Source: Kitasatospora herbaricolor (GTDB lineage Bacteria; Actinomycetota; Actinomycetes; Streptomycetales; Streptomycetaceae). Taken from it: DNA of 64,000 nt. The notes beneath the pieces are model-generated. The model saw nothing but the letters and a program-made list of their open reading frames with translations. It was not told the DNA's origin and did not search any database. Below, in pieces: positions 21,344 to 29,583 of the stretch (position 1 is the stretch's first letter; each line of letters opens with the position of its first letter). Location: positions 992,001-1,056,000 of the forward strand of contig NZ_JAUSVA010000002.1 of NCBI RefSeq assembly GCF_030813695.1, written 5' to 3'. A program made the position numbers and the translations under genes.

Positions 21344-23524
21344 GTGGCGGGGCGGCGGAACAACGGAGTGCTGGCGGTCTGGGCGGAGGCGCAGCGGCAG
21401 CAGCAGCGCCGCGAGGAGGCCCAGTGGCGGGCGCAGGCCGCCGAGCAGCGCCGGCAGGAGCGTGAGGCGCGGGAGTCGCAGCGCTCCGCGGCGCGCGGGG
21501 AGCGGGAGGCGCTGCGGGCGTACCAACAGTCCCGGGAGGCCGAGGCGGCCCGGCGGACGGCCGAACTGGACTCCCGGGTGACGGAGTTGCGCGAGGTGCT
21601 GCGGACGGGTCTGGCGCAGCCGGCGTTCCGTCCGGCGGCGCTGCTGACGCCGGGCCAGGTGCCACCGTTCGAGCCGGGCCGGCTGGGGGTGCCGGTGCCG
21701 ATGCCCGACCAGGCGCAGTACCACGTGCAGCCGCCGGACGCCGTGCAGTCCCGGAACCCGGCGATCCGCCGGCAGTACGAGGAGTACCTCGCCCAGGCCC
21801 GTGCCCGCTTCGAGCAGGACTGGTACCGGGCCCAGGCGGCGGAGGCCGACCGGCAGCGCCGGCTCGGCGAGTACCACCAGCAGTACCTGGCGTGGGTCGC
21901 CGACCACCGCCGCCAGGACGAGGAACGCGGCTCCCGTACCCGCGAGTTGCTGGAGCGGCTGCGCGGCGGGGAGGCGGAGGCCGTGCAGGAGTACTTCACG
22001 GCCGTGCTGTACGCCTCGGCGCGCTGGCCGGAGGGTTTCCCGCACAACCTGGTGGCGGCCTGGGAGGCCTCCAGCCGCGAGCTGGTGGTGAACTGGGAGC
22101 TGCCGGGCGCCGAGGTGGTGCCGGGCGCCGCCCGGGTGCGGTACGTGAAGTCGGACGACCGGGAGGCCGAGGTGGCCCGGCCGGCCACCGAACGCAAGGC
22201 GCTGTACCGGGAGGTGCTGGCGCAGAGCGGGCTGCGGGTGGTCACCGAGCTGTTCCGGGCGGACGCCGACGGGCTGCTCGGCTCGGTGGTGCTGAACGGC
22301 TTCGTCCGCGGCATCGACCCGGCGACCGGGCGGGAGGCCGAGCGGTTCCTGCTGACGGCGACGGTGTCGCGGGCGGAGTTCTCGGCGCTCTCGCTGGACC
22401 GGGTCGCGGCGGTGGAATGCCTGCTGGGCCTGGGCGGCCGGCTCTCGGCCCGGCCGGAGCGGCTGGACGAGGTGAAGCCGGACCGGCTCCCGCAGACCGT
22501 CGGCGGCAGCCTGGCCGGGCAAGGCGGCGAGGACGAGCCGGACCTCTTCGAGATGGACCCGATCGAGTTCGAGGAGCTGATCGCCGAGCTGTTCCGGGCC
22601 CGCGGGTACCGGGTGATGACCACCGCCCGCAGCGGTGACGCAGGCGTCGACGTGGTGGCCGAGGACCTCGACCCGGTGACCGGCGGCCGGATCGTCATCC
22701 AGGCCAAGCGCTACCGCTCGACGGTCTCGCCCACCGCCGTACGGGACTTGGACAGCACCGTCCGCCACCACGGCGCGATCAAGGGCATCCTGGTGACCAC
22801 GGCGGGCTTCGGGCCGGGCTCGTACGACTACATCCGCAACAAGCCGCTCAGCCTGGTCACCGGCCCCGAACTGGTGGAGCTGCTGGCCGAGCAGGGACTG
22901 CGCGGGCGGCTCGGCCCGGCGCCGCAGGGCCGGCCGGGCAGCGGTCCGGCGGCCGCCGGGGCAGCGGCGGCGGGATCCGGCGGCGCCACGGCGGAGGAGC
23001 CGGGCGGCGCCGTCCGGCTGGAGATCAGCTGGCAGAGCCGGACGGTCGGCGGGGACCCGGTCGAGCTGGACGTGTCGGCGTTCCTCTGCGCCTCCGGCCG
23101 GGTGCTCAGCGACGAGCACTTCGTCTTCTTCAACAACCCGCAGGACCCGGACGGCGCGGTGTCCCTGCACCCCACGCACTCGGTGGCGGGCCAGCCGGCC
23201 CGGGGCGCGGCGCTCAGCATCGACCTGGCCCGGCTCGCGCCCGGCGTGGAGGAGGTGGTGATCGCCGTCTCGACCGAGGAGGAGACGCCGCCCGCGCTCC
23301 CGCTCGGCTACGTCCATGGGCTGGCGGTGCAGGCCGCCCTGGGGTCGGCGGCCGACGGCCCCGAGCGCTGGGCGGGCGGCACGGCGGGGATCGCCGACAC
23401 CGCGATGACGGTGGGGGCGATCCGCCGCACCGCCACCGGGGGCTGGCGCTTCGAGGCCGGGCCGGACCCGGTACCAGGCGGGCTCGCGGGCCTGGCGGCC
23501 CGCTGGGGCGTGTCCGTGGAGTGA
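21344..23524 (+). CDS. Mrr-type restriction endonuclease fused to a TerD domain
   Basis: 726 residues in three parts. Residues about 10-90 are an Arg/Glu/Gln-rich coiled coil. A middle region (about 130-395) is of unknown fold. Residues about 400-525 form an Mrr-like endonuclease domain: DPIEFEELIAELFRARGYRV, the catalytic Asp in SGDAGVDVVAED and the QAK motif in RIVIQAKRY. After an Ala/Gly linker, residues about 555-665 form a TerD-like domain (LDVSAFLCASGRVLSDEHFV, FNNPQDPDGAVSLHP, LARLAPGVEEVVIAVS). It should cut DNA, and the TerD module may couple it to the calcium-binding Ter stress system (inference). No methylase partner is nearby. GTG 21344 has GAAGG at 21332-21336. Confidence 0.88.
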   Translation: MAGRRNNGVLAVWAEAQRQQQRREEAQWRAQAAEQRRQEREARESQRSAARGEREALRAYQQSREAEAARRTAELDSRVTELREVLRTGLAQPAFRPAALLTPGQVPPFEPGRLGVPVPMPDQAQYHVQPPDAVQSRNPAIRRQYEEYLAQARARFEQDWYRAQAAEADRQRRLGEYHQQYLAWVADHRRQDEERGSRTRELLERLRGGEAEAVQEYFTAVLYASARWPEGFPHNLVAAWEASSRELVVNWELPGAEVVPGAARVRYVKSDDREAEVARPATERKALYREVLAQSGLRVVTELFRADADGLLGSVVLNGFVRGIDPATGREAERFLLTATVSRAEFSALSLDRVAAVECLLGLGGRLSARPERLDEVKPDRLPQTVGGSLAGQGGEDEPDLFEMDPIEFEELIAELFRARGYRVMTTARSGDAGVDVVAEDLDPVTGGRIVIQAKRYRSTVSPTAVRDLDSTVRHHGAIKGILVTTAGFGPGSYDYIRNKPLSLVTGPELVELLAEQGLRGRLGPAPQGRPGSGPAAAGAAAAGSGGATAEEPGGAVRLEISWQSRTVGGDPVELDVSAFLCASGRVLSDEHFVFFNNPQDPDGAVSLHPTHSVAGQPARGAALSIDLARLAPGVEEVVIAVSTEEETPPALPLGYVHGLAVQAALGSAADGPERWAGGTAGIADTAMTVGAIRRTATGGWRFEAGPDPVPGGLAGLAARWGVSVE

Positions 23525-23526
23525 GC

Positions 23527-23576
23527 CCGGTGGGCCCGGCTCCCCGCCACGCCCGGCAGGAAACCGGGCCCACCGG
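23527..23576. terminator. Bidirectional terminator between convergent genes
   Basis: Perfect 13-bp stem (23527-23539 and 23564-23576) between the Mrr-TerD gene and the convergent kinase gene. Confidence 0.75.
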
Positions 23577-23594
23577 CGTGATTGCACCCGGGCT

Positions 23595-25593
23595 CTACGG
23601 GATCCGCCACTCCTGCGCCTTGTTCCCGGGGGTGCAGGTGGCCATCGTCAGCTGGTTCCCCGCACCGTTGTCGGTCAGGCACTTGGAACCCATGTAGTCC
23701 TTCAGCAGCACGGCGCCGCTCGTGGTGGCCGGGTCCACCTTCCAGTTGGCCAGGAAGCTGAACCCGTCGGAGAGTGCCGCCCTCCCGTCCGTGGTCTGGA
23801 CGAACTCCGGGGCGTTCATGTTGCACGGGTTGAAGTGGTGCCAGCTGCTCGGCACGGAGTGCACCCAGCCGTACGCGGTGTACCCGCCCATCACGGCGGG
23901 GGTGCCGCCAGCCGGTCCGTCCTTGGCCAGGCCGATCTTGAGGTTGTCGCCCACGTTGACGATGGCGCCCCAGTTCGTACCGCCGCAGCCCTGCGGCACG
24001 GCGGGCGCCGGCCCCGCGGTGGTGGGAGCCGGCGCGGGCTGGGTGACGGGAGCCGGCGGCGCCGGCGCGCCTGCCGCCGGCGTGGACGCCCCGCCGCGCG
24101 GGGTGGTGCCCTGCCCGCCCGTACCACCGGCCGCCGCAGCGCCGCCGGTTGTGCCCCCGCCCCCGGCGGCGTTCGGCTGCGGACTCCCCGGGGCGCCCGG
24201 GCCGCTGCCCGGCACGGCCGTGCCGGCTACGGCGGCGGACGGGACGGCGGTGGCCTGCGCCGCGGGGTCCGTGGGCGTGGGTGCGGGTGCCCCCGGGGAC
24301 GCGGTGCCGGTGCCGGCGGGCCCGGCCGGGGCGCCGGACGCCGGGGCGGACTGCTGCGGGCCCGGCGCGTTCGCGTCGGCCCGGTAGGAGGGCCGGTCGA
24401 TCAGCAGGACGGTCCCCGTACCGGCCGTGATGATCACCGGGACGACGAAGGGCACCAGCAGCCGGCGCCGCGACCGGCGTCCGGACCGCTCGCTGACGGC
24501 CCGCGCCCCCGTCTCGCCCTGCCCGTCCTTGCCCGGAGCTTCCTCGCCCGGCCCGTCCTTCCCCGGAGCGTCCGCGCCCGGAGCGTCCTTCGGTGTCCCG
24601 GGAGCGGGCGTGGCCCTGCCCGGCGCGGCCTCGTCCCTCGCCCCGGCCGCGGGCGCGTCCTTCGCCGCCGGCGCCTCGTCCGCCGCCGGTCCGTCCCCGG
24701 CCACCGGGAGCGCGGGCGCCGGCGCGGGGGGGCACCCGGACCGTCGGCGCGGAGGCCGCCGCACCGTCGGCGAGCGCGGCGCGGGCCGCGGCCGCCATCG
24801 CCGCGGCGTCCGCGAAACGGTCCTCCGGGCGCTTGGCCAGGGCCTTGGCCACCAACTCCCGCACCGCCGGCGGGATGCCGGACGGCAGCTCGGGCGCCGG
24901 GTCCCTGATGTGCTTCAGCGCCACCTCCAGCACGCTCTCGCCCAGGAACGGCGGTTCGCCGGTGAGCAGTTCGTAGCAGACCACACCGATCGAGTACAGG
25001 TCCGAGGCCGGCGTCGTCGCCGCGCCCTCCGCCTGTTCCGGCGCCATGTACAGCGCAGTCCCCAGCACCGTGTGCGAGGCCGTGATCCGGCTGCTCGCCA
25101 CCGCCCGGGCGATGCCGAAGTCCGTCACCGTCAGCCGGTCGTCGCCCCGCAGCATCAGGTTCGACGGCTTGAGGTCGCGGTGCACGATGCCCCGCCGGTG
25201 CGCGGCCTCCAGCGCGTCCAGCGCGGTGGCGAGCAGCCCCAGCGCCCGCTCCGCCCTCATCGGCCCACCGTCGGCCAGCACTTCGTTCAGCGGCCGCCCC
25301 TCGACCAGCTCCATCACGATGAAGGCCGCGCGCTCGCCCGACTCCTCCTCGCCCTCGCCGTAGTCGTGGACGTCGACGATCCCCGGGTGCCGCAGCGCCG
25401 CGAGCAGCTGCGCCTCGCGCTTGAAGCGGGCCGCGAACGTGCCCTCCTCGAACAGTGCCCGGTGCAGCACCTTCACCGCGACCTGACGCCCGAGCACCTC
25501 GTCCTCGGCCCGCCAGACCGAGCCCATGCCCCCGCCGCCGATCCGCTCGACCAGCCGGTAGCGCCCCCCGAGCACGGTCCCCCCACCGCTCAT
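23595..25593 (-). CDS. Membrane Ser/Thr kinase with ricin-like end, frameshifted
   Basis: Two overlapping frames make one gene. The first, from ATG 25593, is a complete kinase domain: IGGGGMGSVW, VAVKVLH, IVHRDLKPSN, TDFGIARA and YMAPEQAEG, about residues 12-275. After APTVRVPP the frame is lost in a run of seven C (coding strand; 24726-24732). With one C fewer, translation continues in the frame ending at 23595: acidic Ala/Pro linker, basic RRSRRRLL, a membrane helix, a long Pro/Thr/Gly stalk and an outside domain ending in a ricin-B-like motif (SKCLTDNG, AQEWRIP). Unshifted, the first frame continues as nonsense-like sequence to 23308. Sequencing error, phase variation or a true mutation are all possible. 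Confidence 0.8.
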
Positions 25594-25993
25594 GCCGTTC
25601 TCTCCCTCTCGTCCCCGGCGCGTCCCGGGCCTCCCCGGCCCGCGCCGGGCCCGCCGCCAGGAACCTCCTGGGCCCCACCGCTCCCGCGCGGTGATCCGCA
25701 CGCACGGGGACACGGTATCCGGCACCGGCTGACCGTGGTCCGGCAAGGTGTCAGTTGCCCGGCCGCTCGGACCACTTGGCGCACTGGAGGCAGCTGGGCC
25801 CGCCGGCCCGGCCGGGCCGCGAGCGCCGGCGCGTCAGGCACGCGAAAGGCCCCTGGGTGCGGCCGCCCGTCACGAGGACGGGCGGCCACGCACCCCGGGG
25901 CCCACGGCCCGAACGGCGAACGGGGAACCCGGGACCAACTGCGGCCCCGGCTCAGCCGTACGAGCTCAGATGTCCCGGATCAGCCGTCCGGGC
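25594..25993. other. 400-base gap between nuclease and kinase genes
   Basis: Both flanking genes are on the minus strand. The gap holds the nuclease terminator: arms about 25862-25871 and 25877-25886, extended outward by GGGTGC/GCACCC with a 2-base bulge. It must also contain the kinase promoter, which I cannot assign. No further gene is seen. Confidence 0.5.
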
Positions 25994-26644
25994 TCAGGCG
26001 CAGCCGCTCAGCAGCGAGGTGAGGGCGGTCTTCTCGGCGCTGTCGACGGTCAGGCCGTAGTAGTACTTCACCTGGACCCAGGCGCGGGAGTAGACGCAGC
26101 GGTAGGAGGTCTGCGGCAGCCAGTGCGCCGGGTCCTGGTCGCCCTTGCTGCGGTTGGAGGAGGCCGAGACGGCGATCAGCTGGGGGCGGGTCAGGTCGTT
26201 GGCGAGGGCCTGGCGCTGGGCGGTGCTCCAGGCCCAGGCGCCCGAGCGCCAGGCCTCGGCCAGCGGCACCAGGTGGTCGATGTCGAAGCTGGACGCGCTG
26301 GTGGTGGTCACGTTGTCGTAGGCGGAGGTCCAGTTGCCGCTGACGGAGGCACAGGCGGAGTCGGTGACCACGTTGCTGCCGTCCCGCTTGAGGACGGTCT
26401 CACGGGTGTTGCAGGTGCCGGAGATGGTGATCCAGTGCGGGAACAGCGCCCGGTCGTAGGTGTCGGCGTGGGCCTCGGCGGCGACGGTGAGCGAGGCGAG
26501 GTAGCTGCGGGCGGTGGCGCCGGAGACCGGGGTGGGAAGGGCGGCCTGGGCGCTGCCGGCGCCGGCCAGCAGGGTGGTGACGGCGAGCAGCAGGGCGCCG
26601 GCGAGGGCGGTGAGGGCACGGCGGAACGAGCGTATCTCGGGCAT
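25994..26644 (-). CDS. Secreted HNH-family nuclease
   Basis: 216 residues. A signal peptide (RRALTALAGALLLAVTTLLAGAGSAQA, cleaved about residue 34) is followed by a domain of the DUF1524/GmrSD-like HNH class. Key features are the DIDHLVPLAEAWRSG motif (His of the HNH site), the downstream SNRSKGDQDPAHW block (second element) and cysteines in GTCNTRE, SACASV, YRCVYS and the terminal SGCA that probably form disulfides. It is expected to act outside the cell as a DNA or RNA nuclease. The start at 26644 has GGGAG upstream. The upstream region carries an unusual A/T-rich promoter and a palindromic site. Confidence 0.88.
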   Translation of the reverse strand: MPEIRSFRRALTALAGALLLAVTTLLAGAGSAQAALPTPVSGATARSYLASLTVAAEAHADTYDRALFPHWITISGTCNTRETVLKRDGSNVVTDSACASVSGNWTSAYDNVTTTSASSFDIDHLVPLAEAWRSGAWAWSTAQRQALANDLTRPQLIAVSASSNRSKGDQDPAHWLPQTSYRCVYSRAWVQVKYYYGLTVDSAEKTALTSLLSGCA

Positions 26645-26756
26645 GCTGGTCTCCCAGGGTGAGGGCAGGCGGAGGCGCCCGGGGCGGAGTCCGCCCGGGT
26701 GGACAACCAGCTTGGCGCCCAGGGGGTTTACGCGGGTAGACCTTGGAGGTTAATTT

Positions 26757-26771
26757 TTGACCGCTGGTCAA
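26757..26771. promoter_or_regulatory. Palindromic site TTGACC-GCT-GGTCAA
   Basis: Perfect 6-bp dyad with a 3-base spacer in an unusually A/T-rich patch between divergent genes. On the minus strand TTGTTG, 16 bases, TAACCT could be the nuclease promoter, with the dyad in its spacer. Regulator unknown. Confidence 0.4.
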
Positions 26772-26782
26772 CAAATGCCTCC

Positions 26783-26824
26783 GCCGGAGGCCCGCCCCGG
26801 ACCGGTCCGGGGCGGGCCTCCGGC
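26783..26824. terminator. Perfect 42-bp palindrome
   Basis: 21-bp arms with no loop, centred between 26803 and 26804. It could form a strong hairpin or cruciform. It lies upstream of the next plus-strand gene and downstream of no visible gene on that strand, so calling it a terminator is tentative. Confidence 0.45.
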
Positions 26825-26838
26825 CGACCCGTGCGAGG

Positions 26839-27141
26839 ATGCCGGCACGGGGAAGGGCGGTGGGGTCGGTGGAGACCAGCAGGGTGGCCGGCGAGGACGA
26901 GGACGGCCACCGGCACGTGATGCGGGTGACGACCGGGCCGGGACAGGTGCGCCATGTGGTGTGCGACACCTGCGGCCACCGGCGCCGGGTGCGGGCCTTC
27001 GCGCACGACCGGGCCCGGGAGCACCTGACGACGGAGCACGGCGCGGGCGGCTTCCACAAGGAGTACAGCGGGCTGCCGTGGCTGCTGGGCCTGGCGGCCT
27101 TCGTGGTGTTCCTGGTCCTGATGGCGGGCTACCGGCGGTGA
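26839..27141 (+). CDS. Small membrane protein with CxxC/His motif
   Basis: Up to 100 residues; start uncertain (ATG 26839, GTG 26860 or GTG 26869). A short hydrophilic N-terminus contains CDTCGHRRRVRAFAHDRAREHL followed by TTEHG at about residues 42-68, giving two Cys and several His that could bind zinc. One membrane helix (LPWLLGLAAFVVFLVLMAGY) closes the protein. No known family is recognised. It is convergent with the iron permease gene, with a hairpin between them. Confidence 0.6.
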   Translation: MPARGRAVGSVETSRVAGEDEDGHRHVMRVTTGPGQVRHVVCDTCGHRRRVRAFAHDRAREHLTTEHGAGGFHKEYSGLPWLLGLAAFVVFLVLMAGYRR

Positions 27142-27148
27142 ACGCGCC

Positions 27149-27180
27149 GCGCCCCGCCGGGCGTTGGCCGGGCGGGGCGC
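27149..27180. terminator. Hairpin between small membrane protein gene and efeU
   Basis: 10-bp GC stem (27149-27158 and 27171-27180) between convergent genes. Confidence 0.6.
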
Positions 27181-27205
27181 GAGGTGGTGCGGGCGGGGAG
27201 CCGGG

Positions 27206-28066
27206 TCAGGCGGTGGACCCCGTGGCGCCGGAGTTCCCGGCCGCGGGTGCGGGTGGTGCGGCCGGGCGGCTGCCGAAGAGGCCGAGGAAGATCGCCAGGG
27301 TCGGGACCAGGTAGGCCGCCCAGACGGCGAGCTGCAGGACCGTCGGGTCGGGCTGGAAGTTGAACACGCCCTTGAGCAGGGTCCCGTACCAGCTGTCCTT
27401 GGGGACGGTGGCGCTGATGTCGAAGGCCTGGTTGTGCAGGCCCGGGATCCAGCCGGCCTCCTGGAGGTCGTGCACCCCGTAGGCGAGCACACCGGCCGCC
27501 ACGACCACCAGCATGGCACCCGTCCAGGTGAAGAACTTCGCCAGGTTGATCCGCAGCGCGCCCCGGTAGAACAGCCAGCCGAGCACCACCGAGGTCAGCA
27601 GCCCCAGCGCCGCGCCGACCAGCGGGTTCCACCCGTCGTTCGTGGCCTGCACCGCCGACCAGATGAACAGCGCCGTCTCCAGCCCCTCCCGGCCCACCGC
27701 CAGGAACGCGGTGCTGACCAGCGCGAAGGTGCCCATCGCGATCGCCGCGTCCAACTTGCCGTGCAACTCGGCCTTGAGGTGCCGGGCGGTACGCCGCATC
27801 CAGAACACCATCCAGGTGACCAGCCCCACGGCGATCACCGACAGGCTCCCGCCGAGCGCCTCCTGGGCCTCGAAGGTCAGCTGGGTCGAGCCGAACTGCA
27901 GGACGGCGCCGAAGGCCATGCTCAGCCCCACGGCGGCGCCGATGCCGGTCCACACCGGCGCGAGCTTCTCCCGGCGGCCGGTCTTCACCAGGTAGGCGAT
28001 CAGGATGCAGACGACCAGGCTGGCTTCGAGGCCTTCGCGCAGGCCGATCAGGTAGTTGCCGAACAC
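27206..28066 (-). CDS. efeU: EfeU iron permease (FTR1 family)
   Basis: 286 residues with seven predicted membrane helices. Both iron-binding REGLE motifs of the Ftr1/EfeU family are present: GLREGLEASL near the N-terminus and VGREGLETALF in the fourth helix. It is the ferrous iron channel of the EfeUOB system. A Pro/Ala-rich tail of about 20 residues follows the last helix. It is the last gene of the operon, 46 bases after efeB. Confidence 0.95.
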   Translation of the reverse strand: MFGNYLIGLREGLEASLVVCILIAYLVKTGRREKLAPVWTGIGAAVGLSMAFGAVLQFGSTQLTFEAQEALGGSLSVIAVGLVTWMVFWMRRTARHLKAELHGKLDAAIAMGTFALVSTAFLAVGREGLETALFIWSAVQATNDGWNPLVGAALGLLTSVVLGWLFYRGALRINLAKFFTWTGAMLVVVAAGVLAYGVHDLQEAGWIPGLHNQAFDISATVPKDSWYGTLLKGVFNFQPDPTVLQLAVWAAYLVPTLAIFLGLFGSRPAAPPAPAAGNSGATGSTA

Positions 28067-28112
28067 GCGGGCTCCCGAGGGGTTGAAGGGTTACGTACGG
28101 ATCGCGGAGGTC

Positions 28113-29450
28113 TCAGCCGAACAGGGCCTGACCCCACCACTCACCGGGCTTGCGGACGCCCGCCGGACAGGCGAAGTGCGCCGAACCGACGTGCTGGATG
28201 TACTCGTTCAACGCGTCACCGCCCGCCAACCGCTGCTGCAACGGCACGAACGCCTTCCGGGTGTCACGCTGGTACGCCAGGAAGAACAGACCCGCCTCCA
28301 ACCGCCCCAGACCGTCCGTCCCGTCCGTGAACGAGAACCCCCGACGCAGGATCATCAACCCGTCGTTGCTGTCCGGATGCGCCAACCGCACGTGCGAATC
28401 CTCCGGCATCGCCTTCAGATCCGGCGCGTCCCTCTCCTTCACCTTCCCGAACGGCGCACCCTCCCCCTTGCTCCGCCCGAAGATGTCCTCCTGCTCCTTC
28501 AACGGAGTCCGGTCCCAGGTCTCGATGTGCATCCGGATCCGCCGCGCCACCAGGTACGACCCACCCGTCATCCACTCCGGACCCTCACCCGGCCCCACCC
28601 ACACGTGCTCCGCCAACGCCGCCGCGTCCGACCCCGCGATGTTGTGCGTCCCGTCCTTGAAACCCATCAGGTTCCGCGGCGTCTGCGCCTCCGGCGTCGT
28701 CGAGGACGTCTTCCCGAACCCCAGCTGCGACCACCGGACGTTCACCACACCCATCCCGATCCGCGCCAGGTTACGGATCGCGTGCACCGCCACCTGCGGA
28801 TCGTCCGCACACGCCTGCACACACACATCACCACCACTGCGCGCCGGATCCAGAGCGTCACCCCGGAACTTCGGCAGGTCGATCAACGCCTCCGGACGCC
28901 GCGCCCGCAGACCGAACCGGTCCACCCCGTCCTTCTCGAACAACGACGGCCCGAACCCGACCGTCAACGTCAACCGCGACGCCGGCAGACCCAACGCCTC
29001 ACCCGTGTCGTCCGGCGGCGCCTGCGGCAGACCACTCGCCGCACCGCTGCCCACCTCACGGCCACCGGTCATCGCCGCCGCCGCCTTCGTCCACTCCTTC
29101 AACACCCGCACCAACGACTCACGCGTCGCCGTCGCCGACACGTCGAACGCCGCGAAATGCAACCGGTCCTGCACCGGCGTCGCGATCCCCGACTGATGCT
29201 CCCCGAAGAACGGAACCTCCCCGCCCGCCGCCGCGGCCGCCGGCACCGCACCACCCGACCCGGTCGCCACCGCCACCGAACCCACCGCAGCCGCACCCAG
29301 AGCCACCCCCGCACCCGCCCAACCGATCACCGCACGACGGCTGAGCGGGGCGGACCCGGCCCCGTCGCCCCGGGCCGCGCCGGCGGGCCCCTGTCCGCTC
29401 TGCTGCTGTCCGGTCGACTGCTCCGACGGCTGCGCGCTCTCGGCGTCCAT
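28113..29450 (-). CDS. efeB: EfeB deferrochelatase/DyP-type peroxidase
   Basis: 445 residues from ATG 29450. A twin-arginine signal (LSRRAVIGWAGAGVALGAAA) sends the folded, heme-loaded protein outside. The DyP motif GxxDG is seen in GFKDGTHNIAG, the axial-heme-histidine region in SHVRLAHPDSND and the FFLAYQRDTRKAFVPLQ block near the end. EfeB oxidises ferrous iron or releases it from heme and works with EfeO and EfeU. GAAGGG lies ten bases upstream; a longer start at 29510 is less likely. It lies 133 bases after efeO and before efeU. Confidence 0.95.
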   Translation of the reverse strand: MDAESAQPSEQSTGQQQSGQGPAGAARGDGAGSAPLSRRAVIGWAGAGVALGAAAVGSVAVATGSGGAVPAAAAAGGEVPFFGEHQSGIATPVQDRLHFAAFDVSATATRESLVRVLKEWTKAAAAMTGGREVGSGAASGLPQAPPDDTGEALGLPASRLTLTVGFGPSLFEKDGVDRFGLRARRPEALIDLPKFRGDALDPARSGGDVCVQACADDPQVAVHAIRNLARIGMGVVNVRWSQLGFGKTSSTTPEAQTPRNLMGFKDGTHNIAGSDAAALAEHVWVGPGEGPEWMTGGSYLVARRIRMHIETWDRTPLKEQEDIFGRSKGEGAPFGKVKERDAPDLKAMPEDSHVRLAHPDSNDGLMILRRGFSFTDGTDGLGRLEAGLFFLAYQRDTRKAFVPLQQRLAGGDALNEYIQHVGSAHFACPAGVRKPGEWWGQALFG

Positions 29451-29583
29451 GACGGGCGGCCCTTCTCTGTGCTGACTCACGGATGCCGTGGCGGCCGCTG
29501 GGGCCGCCACGGCGGTGTGGTGGGGGGTGATCGGGTCGGGGCGGCCGGAGGTCCGGCCGCCCCGGAGGCTGGGGGTGCGCGGA

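Noticed and set aside
23308..24726. Continuation of the kinase frame beyond the seven-C run
   Set aside because: It reads as Gly/Arg-rich nonsense and overlaps the convergent nuclease gene, while the other frame gives a membrane helix and lectin-like domain.
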